DNA from: an uncultured Pseudomonadota bacterium
GTDB taxonomy: Bacteria > Myxococcota_A > UBA796 > SXON01
DNA length: 64,000 nt
Reading direction: 5' to 3'
Assembly: GCA_903885375.1 (NCBI GenBank)
Contig: CAISIK010000118.1
Coordinates: 62,001 to 126,000, forward strand
The notes beneath the pieces were generated by a model, which was not told the DNA's origin, did not search any database, and saw nothing but the letters and a program-made list of their open reading frames with translations. Made by a program: the position numbers and the translations under genes. This document shows, one piece after another, positions 8,847 through 16,772 of the stretch (position 1 is the first letter of the stretch; each line of letters starts with the position of its first letter).

Positions 8847-10823
8847 ATGCTCGCGCTCTTCCTCGCCTGCACGCCCCAGCCGCCGCCGCTCGTGGCGGTG
8901 TCCGCCCCCGAGGCCTGGGTCGGGGTGCTCACCGACCATGTGCGCAGCCTGCCGCACGCCGTACCCGTGGCGGCATCGGCGCAGGCGCCGGAGTCGGGCG
9001 GCGCGGCCGTGCGGGTGCTCCTGCGGGAGGATGCCTCCCGCTGCGGCGAGTGTTTCGTGGTCAACGCCGAGGGCGAGGCCTTCGTGATCGACGCGGGCGC
9101 GCCCGCCGGAGCGATGTACGGGCTCGCGCAGCTCATGGAGTGGCACGGCTGGCGGTTCTCCCACCCCTGCGACACCGAGGTGCCCGCCGACCCGCAGCTC
9201 TCGGCCGCGGCCGCGCTCGGCAAGGAGTTCGAGCCGGAGATGGCCCGCCGCGGCTACCACCCGCACACGCTGCACCCCATCGAGGCGATGTACGACGTGT
9301 GGGGCGATCCCGACCCCACCCGCGCCACCGCCATGCTCGACTGGGTGGTTCGCAACCGCGGCAACTACGTGCAGTGGCCTGGCGTGGACAACATCGTGGA
9401 GGACGCCACGGCGCGCGAGCGCTGGGCCGCCAGCACGCGGACGGTGATCGAGGCGGCGCACGCGCGCGGGATGAAGGTGGGCGTCGGCGTGCAGCTCTTC
9501 GGGTCGAGCAACCTCCAGCTCGCCTACGACCTGCTCGACCAGAGCGGCGAGGAGGCCAACGACGTGGCGGCGATGGCGGCGCGCTGGCGGGTCCTCACGG
9601 AAGGCGTGCCGTGGGACGAGGTTTCCCTGAGCTTCGGCGAGTTCTTCTCGGCCGACCCCGACCTGTTCATCGGCCGCGTGGAGATGGCCTACGACACCCT
9701 GCAGGACGCCGCCCCAGGAACGGCGATGAACGCCGTCATCCACGTGGGCGGCAACGAGGATGTGCAGGTCGAGTATCAGGGCCAGAAGATGATGTATTAT
9801 TTTCTGGCCACATTTGCCGATCGTCCGATCGAGCCGTTCGTACACACCGTGATGTACTACAACCTCCGGGAGGACGCCGGCGGCGCCTACGGTCTCGACA
9901 GCTTCACCGAGCATCGGGAGTACCTCGAAACCGCCCTCACCGACGGGCGGACCGTCACCTATTTTCCGGAGTCCGCCTACTGGGTGGCCTTCGACGACAG
10001 CGTGCCCATCTACCTCCCCCTCTACATCCGCTCGCGGTGGTTGGACATGTCCGCCCTGCGGGACAAGGGCCTCCCGCTCGACCGGCACGTGCTCTTCGCC
10101 TCGGGTTGGGAGTGGGGCTACTGGCAACAGGACGCGGCCACTCTCCGCATGAACTACGCGCTCCCCGACAGTTGGGAGGCCGCCGTGCAGGACTTGTTCA
10201 CCGACAGCCGCACGGCCGAGGCCGTGATCGCGGCGGTGGAGGCCGAGCGTCCGCTCATCGACGATCGGCTCGGGCCCTACCTCGCCGGGCGGGACATCGC
10301 GATGGACATTGGCGACAAGGCGGGGGTGTACAGCCAGCCGCGCCGGACCACGCCCGCGGAAGTGGCGGCGTTCCCCGCGGAAGAGCGCGCGGCCTTCCGC
10401 GCCACCGTGGTGGGCGGACTACGCACGATGGCCGACGCCCTCGAGCAGGCCTCCGACCTCCCCGGCACCGACCGGTGGACGGCGGAGGTGCGCGATGGCC
10501 TCGACGTGACCACGGCCCGCGCCCGGTACATCGCCGCCCTGTACGACGCCGTCCTCGATCAGGCCGAAGGCGCCGACCCTGGCGCGAACCTCGCCGAAGC
10601 CGATGCCTGGCTGGCGGCTGGCGGCGCGATCATCGAATCGCGGCACGCCCACCTCCACGATCCGCTGGGAGAGCGGCTCACCACCGACAACCTGAACCCG
10701 ACGCTCTACGACTACGGCTACCTCGCCAACGCCCACACCCAGTGCTTCTGGATGCGGGAACGCGGCGAGGTTCGCAAGCTGCTCCTCGGCGAGAGTTACG
10801 CGGACCCGGGCTGCACGCTCTGA
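8847..10823 (+). CDS. Glycoside-hydrolase-like lipoprotein, substrate unknown
   Basis: A 658-residue predicted lipoprotein with an extremely short leader (MLALFLAC). Residues about 60-110 (AGAMYGLAQLMEWHGWRF) resemble the small alpha/beta domain that precedes the barrel in GH20 and GH67 enzymes. The following region (WVVRNRGNYVQWPGVDN, then AHARGMKVGVGVQLFG) reads like the first strands of a (beta/alpha)8 barrel. I cannot place it in a named GH family. The ATG follows AGAGGAG at good spacing. It lies 11 bases after the ACE-like gene. One AT-rich, rare-codon stretch (about 9786-9812) stands out. Confidence 0.55.
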   Translation: MLALFLACTPQPPPLVAVSAPEAWVGVLTDHVRSLPHAVPVAASAQAPESGGAAVRVLLREDASRCGECFVVNAEGEAFVIDAGAPAGAMYGLAQLMEWHGWRFSHPCDTEVPADPQLSAAAALGKEFEPEMARRGYHPHTLHPIEAMYDVWGDPDPTRATAMLDWVVRNRGNYVQWPGVDNIVEDATARERWAASTRTVIEAAHARGMKVGVGVQLFGSSNLQLAYDLLDQSGEEANDVAAMAARWRVLTEGVPWDEVSLSFGEFFSADPDLFIGRVEMAYDTLQDAAPGTAMNAVIHVGGNEDVQVEYQGQKMMYYFLATFADRPIEPFVHTVMYYNLREDAGGAYGLDSFTEHREYLETALTDGRTVTYFPESAYWVAFDDSVPIYLPLYIRSRWLDMSALRDKGLPLDRHVLFASGWEWGYWQQDAATLRMNYALPDSWEAAVQDLFTDSRTAEAVIAAVEAERPLIDDRLGPYLAGRDIAMDIGDKAGVYSQPRRTTPAEVAAFPAEERAAFRATVVGGLRTMADALEQASDLPGTDRWTAEVRDGLDVTTARARYIAALYDAVLDQAEGADPGANLAEADAWLAAGGAIIESRHAHLHDPLGERLTTDNLNPTLYDYGYLANAHTQCFWMRERGEVRKLLLGESYADPGCTL

Positions 10824-10829
10824 CGCCGC

Positions 10830-12224
10830 TCACGCGCCCTCGTTGCCGCCCCAGCTCTCTCCCCAGTTGATCGTCGGCGGGAAGAAATCGAACACCACCA
10901 GCCCAAGCGCCGAGTCCGAGGCGGCGATGTGGCGGCCCATGGGCCAGACGTGCGTGGCGCCGTTCACGTTGGGCCACTGGCTGCCGTCAGCCCGGTTCTC
11001 CACCGTCTCCGAGCCCGCCCACGTGTCGACCTGTCCGACGAGCACGGGCTCGTTGGGCTCGGACAGGTCGAAGACGAGGAGACCGTCGGTGTACCAGGCC
11101 GCAAAGGCGTAGTTGCCGCGCACGACGACGTTGTGGATCGAATGTTCGGGCGCCGTTTCCACCTGCGCGAGCACGGCCATTTCGGTCAACGACTCGATGT
11201 CCACGATGCGCATCGAGCCGCCCACGGCCTCCTCGCTCACCGCAAGCGACCGACCGTCGGCCGTCGGCCAGAGGTTGTGGACGAAGGGATCCGACCACGT
11301 GGCAGGAAGCACACCCAGCAACTGCAAATCACCGGGGTTGCTCGTGTCCGCGACCGCGAGGCCGGTGGTGTACGCCATCCACAGGCGGCCATCGACCCAG
11401 GTCTGATCGTGCGGCATCGAAGGCTGGGGGAGCCGGAAGGGGCCGAGGCTCTCCGGGTGGGCCGGGTCCGACACGTCGTAGGCCGCGATCCACCCGTTCA
11501 GGGTGCTGGCCAGGTACACGATGCCCGCCTCGCCGAAGGTGAGGGTGTGGGCGTTGTCGGCGGTGGCGTCGATCGCCCCCACCTGGAGGGGCGCCGAGGG
11601 GTCGTTGATGTCGTAGAACCGGACGCCGTAGGGCTCCTCGGGATGCAACGTGGTGTCGGTGGCCACGGCCAGGATATCTCCCTGGATCGCTACGTCGGAG
11701 ACTTCACCGAGGTCGGAGAGGGCGCCGAGGGGGGTGGCCGTCGGCCCGCCGGAGAGGTCGTAGAGCAACACCTGCCCGTTGTCGACCGTGCCACCACCCA
11801 CGGCGACGAGCCCGCCGCTGCCCTCGATAGTGCGACCCCCGCCCGGGATCGCCGCGTGGCTGCGGCTCACGAGACGATCCGGCCCGACCCACTGGTGCAG
11901 GGAACGTGCGCCGTCCTGCCCGTCGGCCGAGACGACGCGGAGGACGTACTCGCCGTCCGCGAGCCGGGATGCGGTCGCCGAGCCGCCGGCCGCCTCCACG
12001 GCCATCACGAACGCGCCACCCGCATCCAGGACCTCGAGCGCGATCCCCTCCCCGCCGCCTTCCCACGTGGCGGTGAGCCCGTCTTCGCCATCCCAGGAAG
12101 CCGAGGCGATCCCGGCGAAGGGAGCGTCGGAAGTCGGGTCGGCGGTTTCGGATGAGGCGAGCGACGCGCAGCCGCCGGCCATGGCCAAAATGAAAACCTG
12201 CCCGATTCGCCGGCAACCGCCCAT
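10830..12224 (-). CDS. LVIVD-repeat beta-propeller lipoprotein
   Basis: A 464-residue surface-type protein. The N-terminus (ILAMAGGC) offers a lipobox ending at Cys19. Residues about 130-440 carry repeats of the LVIVD type, for example 'GGSMRIVDIESLTEMAVL', 'DGLLVFDLSEPNEPVLVG' and 'IAAYDVSDPAHPESLG'. These pack as a beta-propeller and are common in secreted proteins of myxobacteria and archaea. The function is probably protein or glycan binding; no catalytic residues can be assigned. It converges on the glycosidase-like gene with only 6 bases between stops. It follows the HtrA gene on the same strand after 43 bases and may be co-transcribed with it. Confidence 0.75.
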   Translation of the reverse strand: MGGCRRIGQVFILAMAGGCASLASSETADPTSDAPFAGIASASWDGEDGLTATWEGGGEGIALEVLDAGGAFVMAVEAAGGSATASRLADGEYVLRVVSADGQDGARSLHQWVGPDRLVSRSHAAIPGGGRTIEGSGGLVAVGGGTVDNGQVLLYDLSGGPTATPLGALSDLGEVSDVAIQGDILAVATDTTLHPEEPYGVRFYDINDPSAPLQVGAIDATADNAHTLTFGEAGIVYLASTLNGWIAAYDVSDPAHPESLGPFRLPQPSMPHDQTWVDGRLWMAYTTGLAVADTSNPGDLQLLGVLPATWSDPFVHNLWPTADGRSLAVSEEAVGGSMRIVDIESLTEMAVLAQVETAPEHSIHNVVVRGNYAFAAWYTDGLLVFDLSEPNEPVLVGQVDTWAGSETVENRADGSQWPNVNGATHVWPMGRHIAASDSALGLVVFDFFPPTINWGESWGGNEGA

Positions 12225-12267
12225 GTCCAGAGCCTACGCCACCGACCCCGTTCCCGCCAGAGGAACG

Positions 12268-13554
12268 CTACTTCCCCGGCACCAGCACCAGGAGCTCCTG
12301 CCCCTGTCGGAGCACGAGGATGCGGTGCGGACCGGGGCGCAGGAGCGCCCGCGTGGCGGCGACCTCGTCTTTCACGGCCGCCCCGTCCACCGACACCAGA
12401 CGGTCGCCCTCCTTGAGGTGACCGGCGAACGCGCCCTCTCCGTTGACGTCGCGCACGGTGAGGCCATCGAGGCGGACGTCGGCGGGCGGCGCGGGGTCGG
12501 CCCCACCGGGGCTGGAGGGGCGCGCGAGGGCATCCTCCTCGGGCCGGGCGGCGAGGAGCACGCTGATCGAGCGCCGCTTGCCCTCGCGGAGGATGTCCAG
12601 CTTCAAGGTCTCGCCGGGCTTGCGCGCGCCTACGGCCCGCACGAGTCCGGGCGCCTCGCGTACGGCCACGCCATCCACGGAGAGCACCACGTCGCCCGCC
12701 TTGAGCCCCGCCTTCTCCGCCGGCGTGCCCACCGTGACCTGGGCCACGGCCACGCCGCCGTCGGTCGCCCCCATCGCGCTCGCGTTGCCCGCATCGAGCT
12801 CCGCCAGCTGCACGCCGAGCCAGCCGCGGCTCACCGAGCCCCGGGTCTTCAGCTCGTCGAGCATGGGCTTGACCTGGTCGATCGGGATGGCAAAACCGAT
12901 GCCCTGCCCCACGATGGCGGTGTTGATGCCGATCACCCTCCCCTCGATGTCGAAGAGCGGACCGCCCGAGTTGCCAGGGTTGATCGAGGCCTGGGTCTGG
13001 ATGAAGTCATCGTAGGGACCGGCGCCGATGGAGCGCCCCTTCGCGCTCACGATGCCGAGAGTCACGGAATGTTCGAGCCCGAAGGGGTTGCCCACCGCGA
13101 GGGACCAGTCGCCCGGCTGCACGCCCGCCGACTCCCCGAGCGTGGCGTAGGGCAGGCTCACGGCGGTGTCGATCTTCAAGAGCGCCACGTCGGTGCGCTC
13201 GTCCTTGCCGACCACGCGGGCGGGGAACTCGCGACCATCGGTGAGCGTGACCAGCACGGCCTCCGCTCCATCCACCACATGGTGGTTGGTGAGCAGGTAG
13301 CCGTCGGCCGAGATGAGGAACCCGGATCCCTGGCCGGAAGCGCGCTGCGGGCCGGGCGCCTCGAAGTAGGGCCGCGCCCACTCCGGCATCGACGGCGCCT
13401 CGAAGGCCACCCGCTTCTGCACGCTGAGGCTCACCACGGGCGGCGAGAGCTGCGCCACGAGCGGCGCGAGGCTCGCGGGGCGCTGGAGGGTGTCGAGCCC
13501 CGACGGGGCGGCCGCTTCGGCGAGGGACAGAGTGAGGCACAGGATGGAGAGCAT
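12268..13554 (-). CDS. HtrA/DegP-type serine protease with two PDZ domains
   Basis: A 428-residue periplasmic protease/chaperone of the S1C family. The catalytic triad is visible as His92 (TNHHVV), Asp122 (RTDVALLKI) and Ser196 (NPGNSGGPLF). PDZ1 spans about residues 235-325 (SRGWLGVQLAELDAG onward) and PDZ2 about 345-428. It cleaves misfolded envelope proteins. The ATG at 13554 is preferred to one eight codons upstream because GAGG lies six bases before it and it starts directly at a signal peptide (MLSILCLTLSLAEAAA). It is divergent from the ECF sigma gene at 13665 across 110 bases. Confidence 0.93.
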   Translation of the reverse strand: MLSILCLTLSLAEAAAPSGLDTLQRPASLAPLVAQLSPPVVSLSVQKRVAFEAPSMPEWARPYFEAPGPQRASGQGSGFLISADGYLLTNHHVVDGAEAVLVTLTDGREFPARVVGKDERTDVALLKIDTAVSLPYATLGESAGVQPGDWSLAVGNPFGLEHSVTLGIVSAKGRSIGAGPYDDFIQTQASINPGNSGGPLFDIEGRVIGINTAIVGQGIGFAIPIDQVKPMLDELKTRGSVSRGWLGVQLAELDAGNASAMGATDGGVAVAQVTVGTPAEKAGLKAGDVVLSVDGVAVREAPGLVRAVGARKPGETLKLDILREGKRRSISVLLAARPEEDALARPSSPGGADPAPPADVRLDGLTVRDVNGEGAFAGHLKEGDRLVSVDGAAVKDEVAATRALLRPGPHRILVLRQGQELLVLVPGK

Positions 13555-13664
13555 GGCGACCTCGGATTCGCCCCCCAACGTAGACGGCGGGCCGCGCGCA
13601 GGCCGGTCACGAATCGTACGCCCTCGTCGCGGGATGCCCCCGCCGCGGAGGATACGGGCGGACG

Positions 13665-14351
13665 ATGGCCTTCCCCGACACCCGCTGGACCCTCGTGCTC
13701 CGCGCCGGCGCCGAAGGACAGGCCGCGCCGCCCGCGCTCCACGAGCTGCTCAAGCTCTACCGGCCGCCCATCCACGCCTACTTCCGCGCCCGCGGCGCCA
13801 GCGCGGAGGACGCCGAGGAGCTCACCCAGGAGCTCCTCGCCGAGCTGTTCAGCGGCGCCACGCGCCCGGCCCTGGATGCCTCCCGGGGCCGCTTCCGGAG
13901 CTGGCTGAAGGCCTGCGCCACCCACCACCACTTGCGCTGGCTGGAGTCGGGCCGGGCGGCAAAACGTGGCGGCGGGATGCGCCACGTGGTGATGGACACC
14001 GGGCAGCTCGACAGCCTCGCCGCCACGGTCGACGACCCCGGTGATTCGTTCGATCGGGCCTGGGCCGCCGGCGTGATGTCCCGCGCGCTCGAGTGCCTGC
14101 GGGAAGAATACGACCGCGGCGACCGGGTGGGCACCTGGGCGCAGCTCGCGCCCTTCTTCGGCGGCGAGGCGGGCCCCGGCTATCGGGAGGCAGCCGCTAC
14201 CGCCGGCATGAGCCTCCCGCAATTCAAGGCCTTCGTGCACCGGGGGCGGCTCCGCTTCCGCGAGCTCGTGGCGGTGCAGGTGCGCGACACCGTGGGCTCC
14301 GCCGAGGATGCCGACGCCGAGGTCGATGCCCTATTCCGAGCGCTCGCGTGA
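13665..14351 (+). CDS. ECF-family RNA polymerase sigma factor
   Basis: A 228-residue sigma-70-like factor. The opening FPDTRWTLVL is typical of the ECF group found beside Ser/Thr kinases in Planctomycetes and Myxococcota. Region 2 spans about 35-95 (AEELTQELLAELF; SRGRFRSWLKACATHHHLR). Region 4 spans about 165-210 (YREAAATAGMSLPQFKAFVHRGR), a helix-turn-helix for the -35 element. No anti-sigma gene is adjacent. Instead the stop overlaps the GTG of a protein kinase gene, which implies control by phosphorylation rather than by an anti-sigma factor. Confidence 0.85.
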   Translation: MAFPDTRWTLVLRAGAEGQAAPPALHELLKLYRPPIHAYFRARGASAEDAEELTQELLAELFSGATRPALDASRGRFRSWLKACATHHHLRWLESGRAAKRGGGMRHVVMDTGQLDSLAATVDDPGDSFDRAWAAGVMSRALECLREEYDRGDRVGTWAQLAPFFGGEAGPGYREAAATAGMSLPQFKAFVHRGRLRFRELVAVQVRDTVGSAEDADAEVDALFRALA

Positions 14352-15754
14352 GCGTCGACAACGCCACCCGCTGCGCCCGTTGCGGCGGCCGGCTCGACCA
14401 CGGCCTCTGCGCCGCCTGCCTCCAGGGTGGCGAGGACATCGAGCTCCTCGAGCGCATCGGCAAGGGCGGGATGGGCGAGGTGTGGCGCGGGCGCCACCGG
14501 CGGCTCGGCCGCGACGTGGCGGTGAAGTACATCGCGGAGGAGCTGGTGGCGCGCCCCGGCTTCGTGGGCCGTTTCGTGCGCGAGGCCCGCCTGCTCGCCC
14601 GGGTGCGGCATCCGGGAGTGGTGGCGGTGTTCGATGCCGGCGAGGAGGAGGGCATCCCCTTCCTGGTGATGGAGCTGGTCGAGGGCGGCCCACTCAGCGC
14701 GCGCCTGCCGCTGCCGGTGGCGGAGGTGCTCCGGGTGGGCATCGCCACGGCGGAGGCGCTGCAGGCGGCACACGCGGCGGGGGTCATCCACCGCGACGTG
14801 AAGCCCGACAACCTCCTGTGCACGCCCGATGGACGCGTGGTGCTCATCGACTTCGGGATCGCGAGCGCGCCCGACGAGGCGCCCGCCACCCTCACCCGCG
14901 CGGGCACCCTGCTCGGCACACCCGCCTTCCTGCCGCCCGAGGTGCTCGCGGGCCAGCCGGCCGACGCGCGCGCCGACGTGTACGCGCTCGGCGGCGTGCT
15001 GGCGGCCGCGGCCACGGGCCAGCCGCCCGTGGGTACCCTGCCCGACCTCCCCGCCCCCCTCGGCCCGCTCGTGCGCCGGGCGATGGCCCCCCACGCCGCG
15101 CGTTTCCCCGACATGGCCAGCTTCCTTGTGGCGCTCCGGGAGGCGGCGGCCCGCGAGGCCAGCCACGCGCTTCCCCCGGAGGAGGTCACGCTCCAGCGGG
15201 CGGCCGCGGGCGTGCTCACCGCCGCCAGCGGCGTGGTCATCGGTGCGGGGCTCCGATGTGTCACGCCCAAGGTGATCCACGCGGGTGAAACACAGCCGCT
15301 GGTGATGAGCGGACTCGAAGCCCTCCCCGACGGCCGGTGGGTTTCGCGGGCGCGCTTCGAGGAGGATGCGGTGCTCGGCGCCGTGGGCGCGGCGGCGCTC
15401 GGCGCGCTCGTGTGGGCGCTCCTCGTCGGCCACTGGCGGCGTTCAGGCCAACTCACCCGCGGCGAGCGGGTGCCGCAGGTGCGAACGCTCGCCCTGCTCA
15501 CGGTGCTGGCGGTCACCTGGGCGGTGCTCCGTCACCTGTTCGTCCCCACCGAAGGGGCGTTCGCGCCCTTCGTGCCCGTGCTGGGCGGCGGGCTCGAGGT
15601 GCTGTGCCTCGCGTTCTTCTGGATGGGGGCGCTGGAGGCGGCGCGGCGGGGGCGTTCGTTGCTCGTTGAGTGGCCGCTGCTGCTGTGGATCGGCGTGGCC
15701 ACGCTCCCCCCGGCCTGGTCGCTCTGGAGTTGGCTCCGCGCCTGGCAGCCCTGA
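14348..15754 (+). CDS. Membrane Ser/Thr protein kinase with N-terminal zinc ribbon
   Basis: A 468-residue Hanks-type kinase. Residues 9-24 form a zinc ribbon (C9xxC12, C21xxC24). The kinase domain spans about 31-285: Gly-rich loop IGKGGMGEV, Lys60 (VAVKYI), HRD Asp150 in HRDVKPDN, DFG Asp168 in LIDFGIAS and an APE-like PPEV. After it come about five hydrophobic segments (residues 290-465), giving a polytopic C-terminal membrane domain and no extracellular sensor domain. The four-base overlap with the ECF sigma gene makes a sigma-kinase pair. In related pairs the kinase is thought to activate the sigma factor by phosphorylation; that is inference here. Confidence 0.88.
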   Translation: MSVDNATRCARCGGRLDHGLCAACLQGGEDIELLERIGKGGMGEVWRGRHRRLGRDVAVKYIAEELVARPGFVGRFVREARLLARVRHPGVVAVFDAGEEEGIPFLVMELVEGGPLSARLPLPVAEVLRVGIATAEALQAAHAAGVIHRDVKPDNLLCTPDGRVVLIDFGIASAPDEAPATLTRAGTLLGTPAFLPPEVLAGQPADARADVYALGGVLAAAATGQPPVGTLPDLPAPLGPLVRRAMAPHAARFPDMASFLVALREAAAREASHALPPEEVTLQRAAAGVLTAASGVVIGAGLRCVTPKVIHAGETQPLVMSGLEALPDGRWVSRARFEEDAVLGAVGAAALGALVWALLVGHWRRSGQLTRGERVPQVRTLALLTVLAVTWAVLRHLFVPTEGAFAPFVPVLGGGLEVLCLAFFWMGALEAARRGRSLLVEWPLLLWIGVATLPPAWSLWSWLRAWQP

Positions 15755-15845
15755 CGAGGGGCCGCGGGCACCGCCGGGGTTCCCGGCTCGAAAAGAAATT
15801 CGCGCCGCTGCGCAACCGCCGCGCGCCGTTCCGGATGGTGTGGTT

Positions 15846-15864
15846 GACGGGCAGGTCGCCCGTC
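15846..15864 (+). promoter_or_regulatory. Hairpin upstream of small membrane protein gene
   Basis: Perfect 7-bp stem GACGGGC / GCCCGTC with a five-base loop, about 90 bases after the kinase stop and 21 bases before the next ATG. There is no T-run, so it may be a rho-independent-like stop, a leader structure or chance in GC-rich DNA. Confidence 0.25.
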
Positions 15865-15884
15865 GCCACCCCCAAAGGAGCCCC

Positions 15885-16307
15885 ATGGACACCGAACTTC
15901 CGAACCTGACCCTCTACGCCTACGGCAGCTACCTCGCCATCACCGTGCCGCTCACCGTGTGGGTGGGGCGCACCCTCGTGCGTAACGGGCGCATCTTCCT
16001 GCTCGACGCCTTCGCCCAGAACCACGAGCTCGCCGACGCGGTGAACAAGCTGCTCGCGGTGGGCTTCTACCTGATCAACCTCGGCATGGTGGCCCGCAAC
16101 ATCGGCTACTCGGAGGTGAGCGACTGGCCGGGCGTGGTGCGCTATGCCGCCGACAACGTGGGCTGGGCGATGCTGGTGATCGGCGCGATGCACTTCTTCA
16201 ACCTCTTCGTGCTCTCGCGCATGCGCAAGAACGGGCTTCGCCTCGCGGCCACCCCGCCGGTGCCTCCCACGACCACGCTGCCCGCCCGCCGCGAGAGCCT
16301 CGCGTGA
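15885..16307 (+). CDS. Small multi-pass membrane protein, unknown function
   Basis: A 140-residue integral membrane protein with three or four hydrophobic segments (about residues 12-32, 55-75, 88-110). A polar patch, DAFAQNHELADAVNKLL, lies between the first two and looks conserved in a family I cannot name. A strong Shine-Dalgarno sequence (AAAGGAG) sits five bases before the ATG at 15885, which fixes the start. The stop overlaps the start of the DCC-family gene (GTGA), so the two are probably translated together and may act in the same membrane redox process. Confidence 0.65.
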   Translation: MDTELPNLTLYAYGSYLAITVPLTVWVGRTLVRNGRIFLLDAFAQNHELADAVNKLLAVGFYLINLGMVARNIGYSEVSDWPGVVRYAADNVGWAMLVIGAMHFFNLFVLSRMRKNGLRLAATPPVPPTTTLPARRESLA

Positions 16308-16708
16308 TCCACCACCTCACGGTGCTGTACGACGAGCGCTGCGGCTTCTGCTGCCGCTGCGCCGCCTGGCTGGGCCGGCAGCCGCGTTTGATACATCTCG
16401 AATGTATCGCGCGCGGTCATCCCTCGGTGGAGCATCGTTTTCCCGGCCTGCCGGCCCGCTCCCGCGCGGAGCTCACGGTGGTGGACGATCAGGGCGGCGT
16501 GTACCTCGGCGATGACGCCTGGCTCATGGCCATGTGGGCGCTCTTCGACTGGCGCCTTTGGTCGTTCCGGCTGGCCTCGCCGAGCCTCCGCCCCTTCGCC
16601 CGGCTCGCGTTCTCCCTCGTGGGCCTCTTGCGGCACCCGGTGAACGCGCTCGCCGGCCTGGAGGGGGAGCCCGCCCCGCCGTGCGAGGGGGAGGCCTGCC
16701 GCGCCTGA
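16304..16708 (+). CDS. DCC-family thiol-disulfide oxidoreductase-like protein
   Basis: A 134-residue protein of the DCC (YuxK) family. The N-terminus VLYDERCGFCCRC contains the family's 'YDe.CgfC' block with a CxxC redox pair, within a thioredoxin-like fold. The family's biochemical role is poorly defined; a disulfide-related function is usually inferred. The last residues are Cys-containing (PPCEGEACRA). The GTG start overlaps the upstream stop. An unusual rare-codon stretch at 16388-16410 contains an inverted pair of GATACAT words. Confidence 0.8.
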   Translation: MIHHLTVLYDERCGFCCRCAAWLGRQPRLIHLECIARGHPSVEHRFPGLPARSRAELTVVDDQGGVYLGDDAWLMAMWALFDWRLWSFRLASPSLRPFARLAFSLVGLLRHPVNALAGLEGEPAPPCEGEACRA

Positions 16709-16721
16709 GGAGCGGTACGCG

Positions 16722-16758
16722 CGAGCGGGAGCGAGGGCGAGCCGGAGACCCCCGCTCG
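16722..16758. terminator. Possible bidirectional terminator hairpin
   Basis: Perfect 8-bp inverted repeat CGAGCGGG / CCCGCTCG with a 21-base loop, placed between the convergent stops at 16708 and 16773. Only two T's follow, so termination is inferred from position more than sequence. Confidence 0.35.
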
Positions 16759-16772
16759 TTCCTCAACCCTCC

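Noticed and set aside
8655-10127. 490-codon minus-strand frame
   Set aside because: Antisense to two supported genes and composed of His, Arg and Gly runs.
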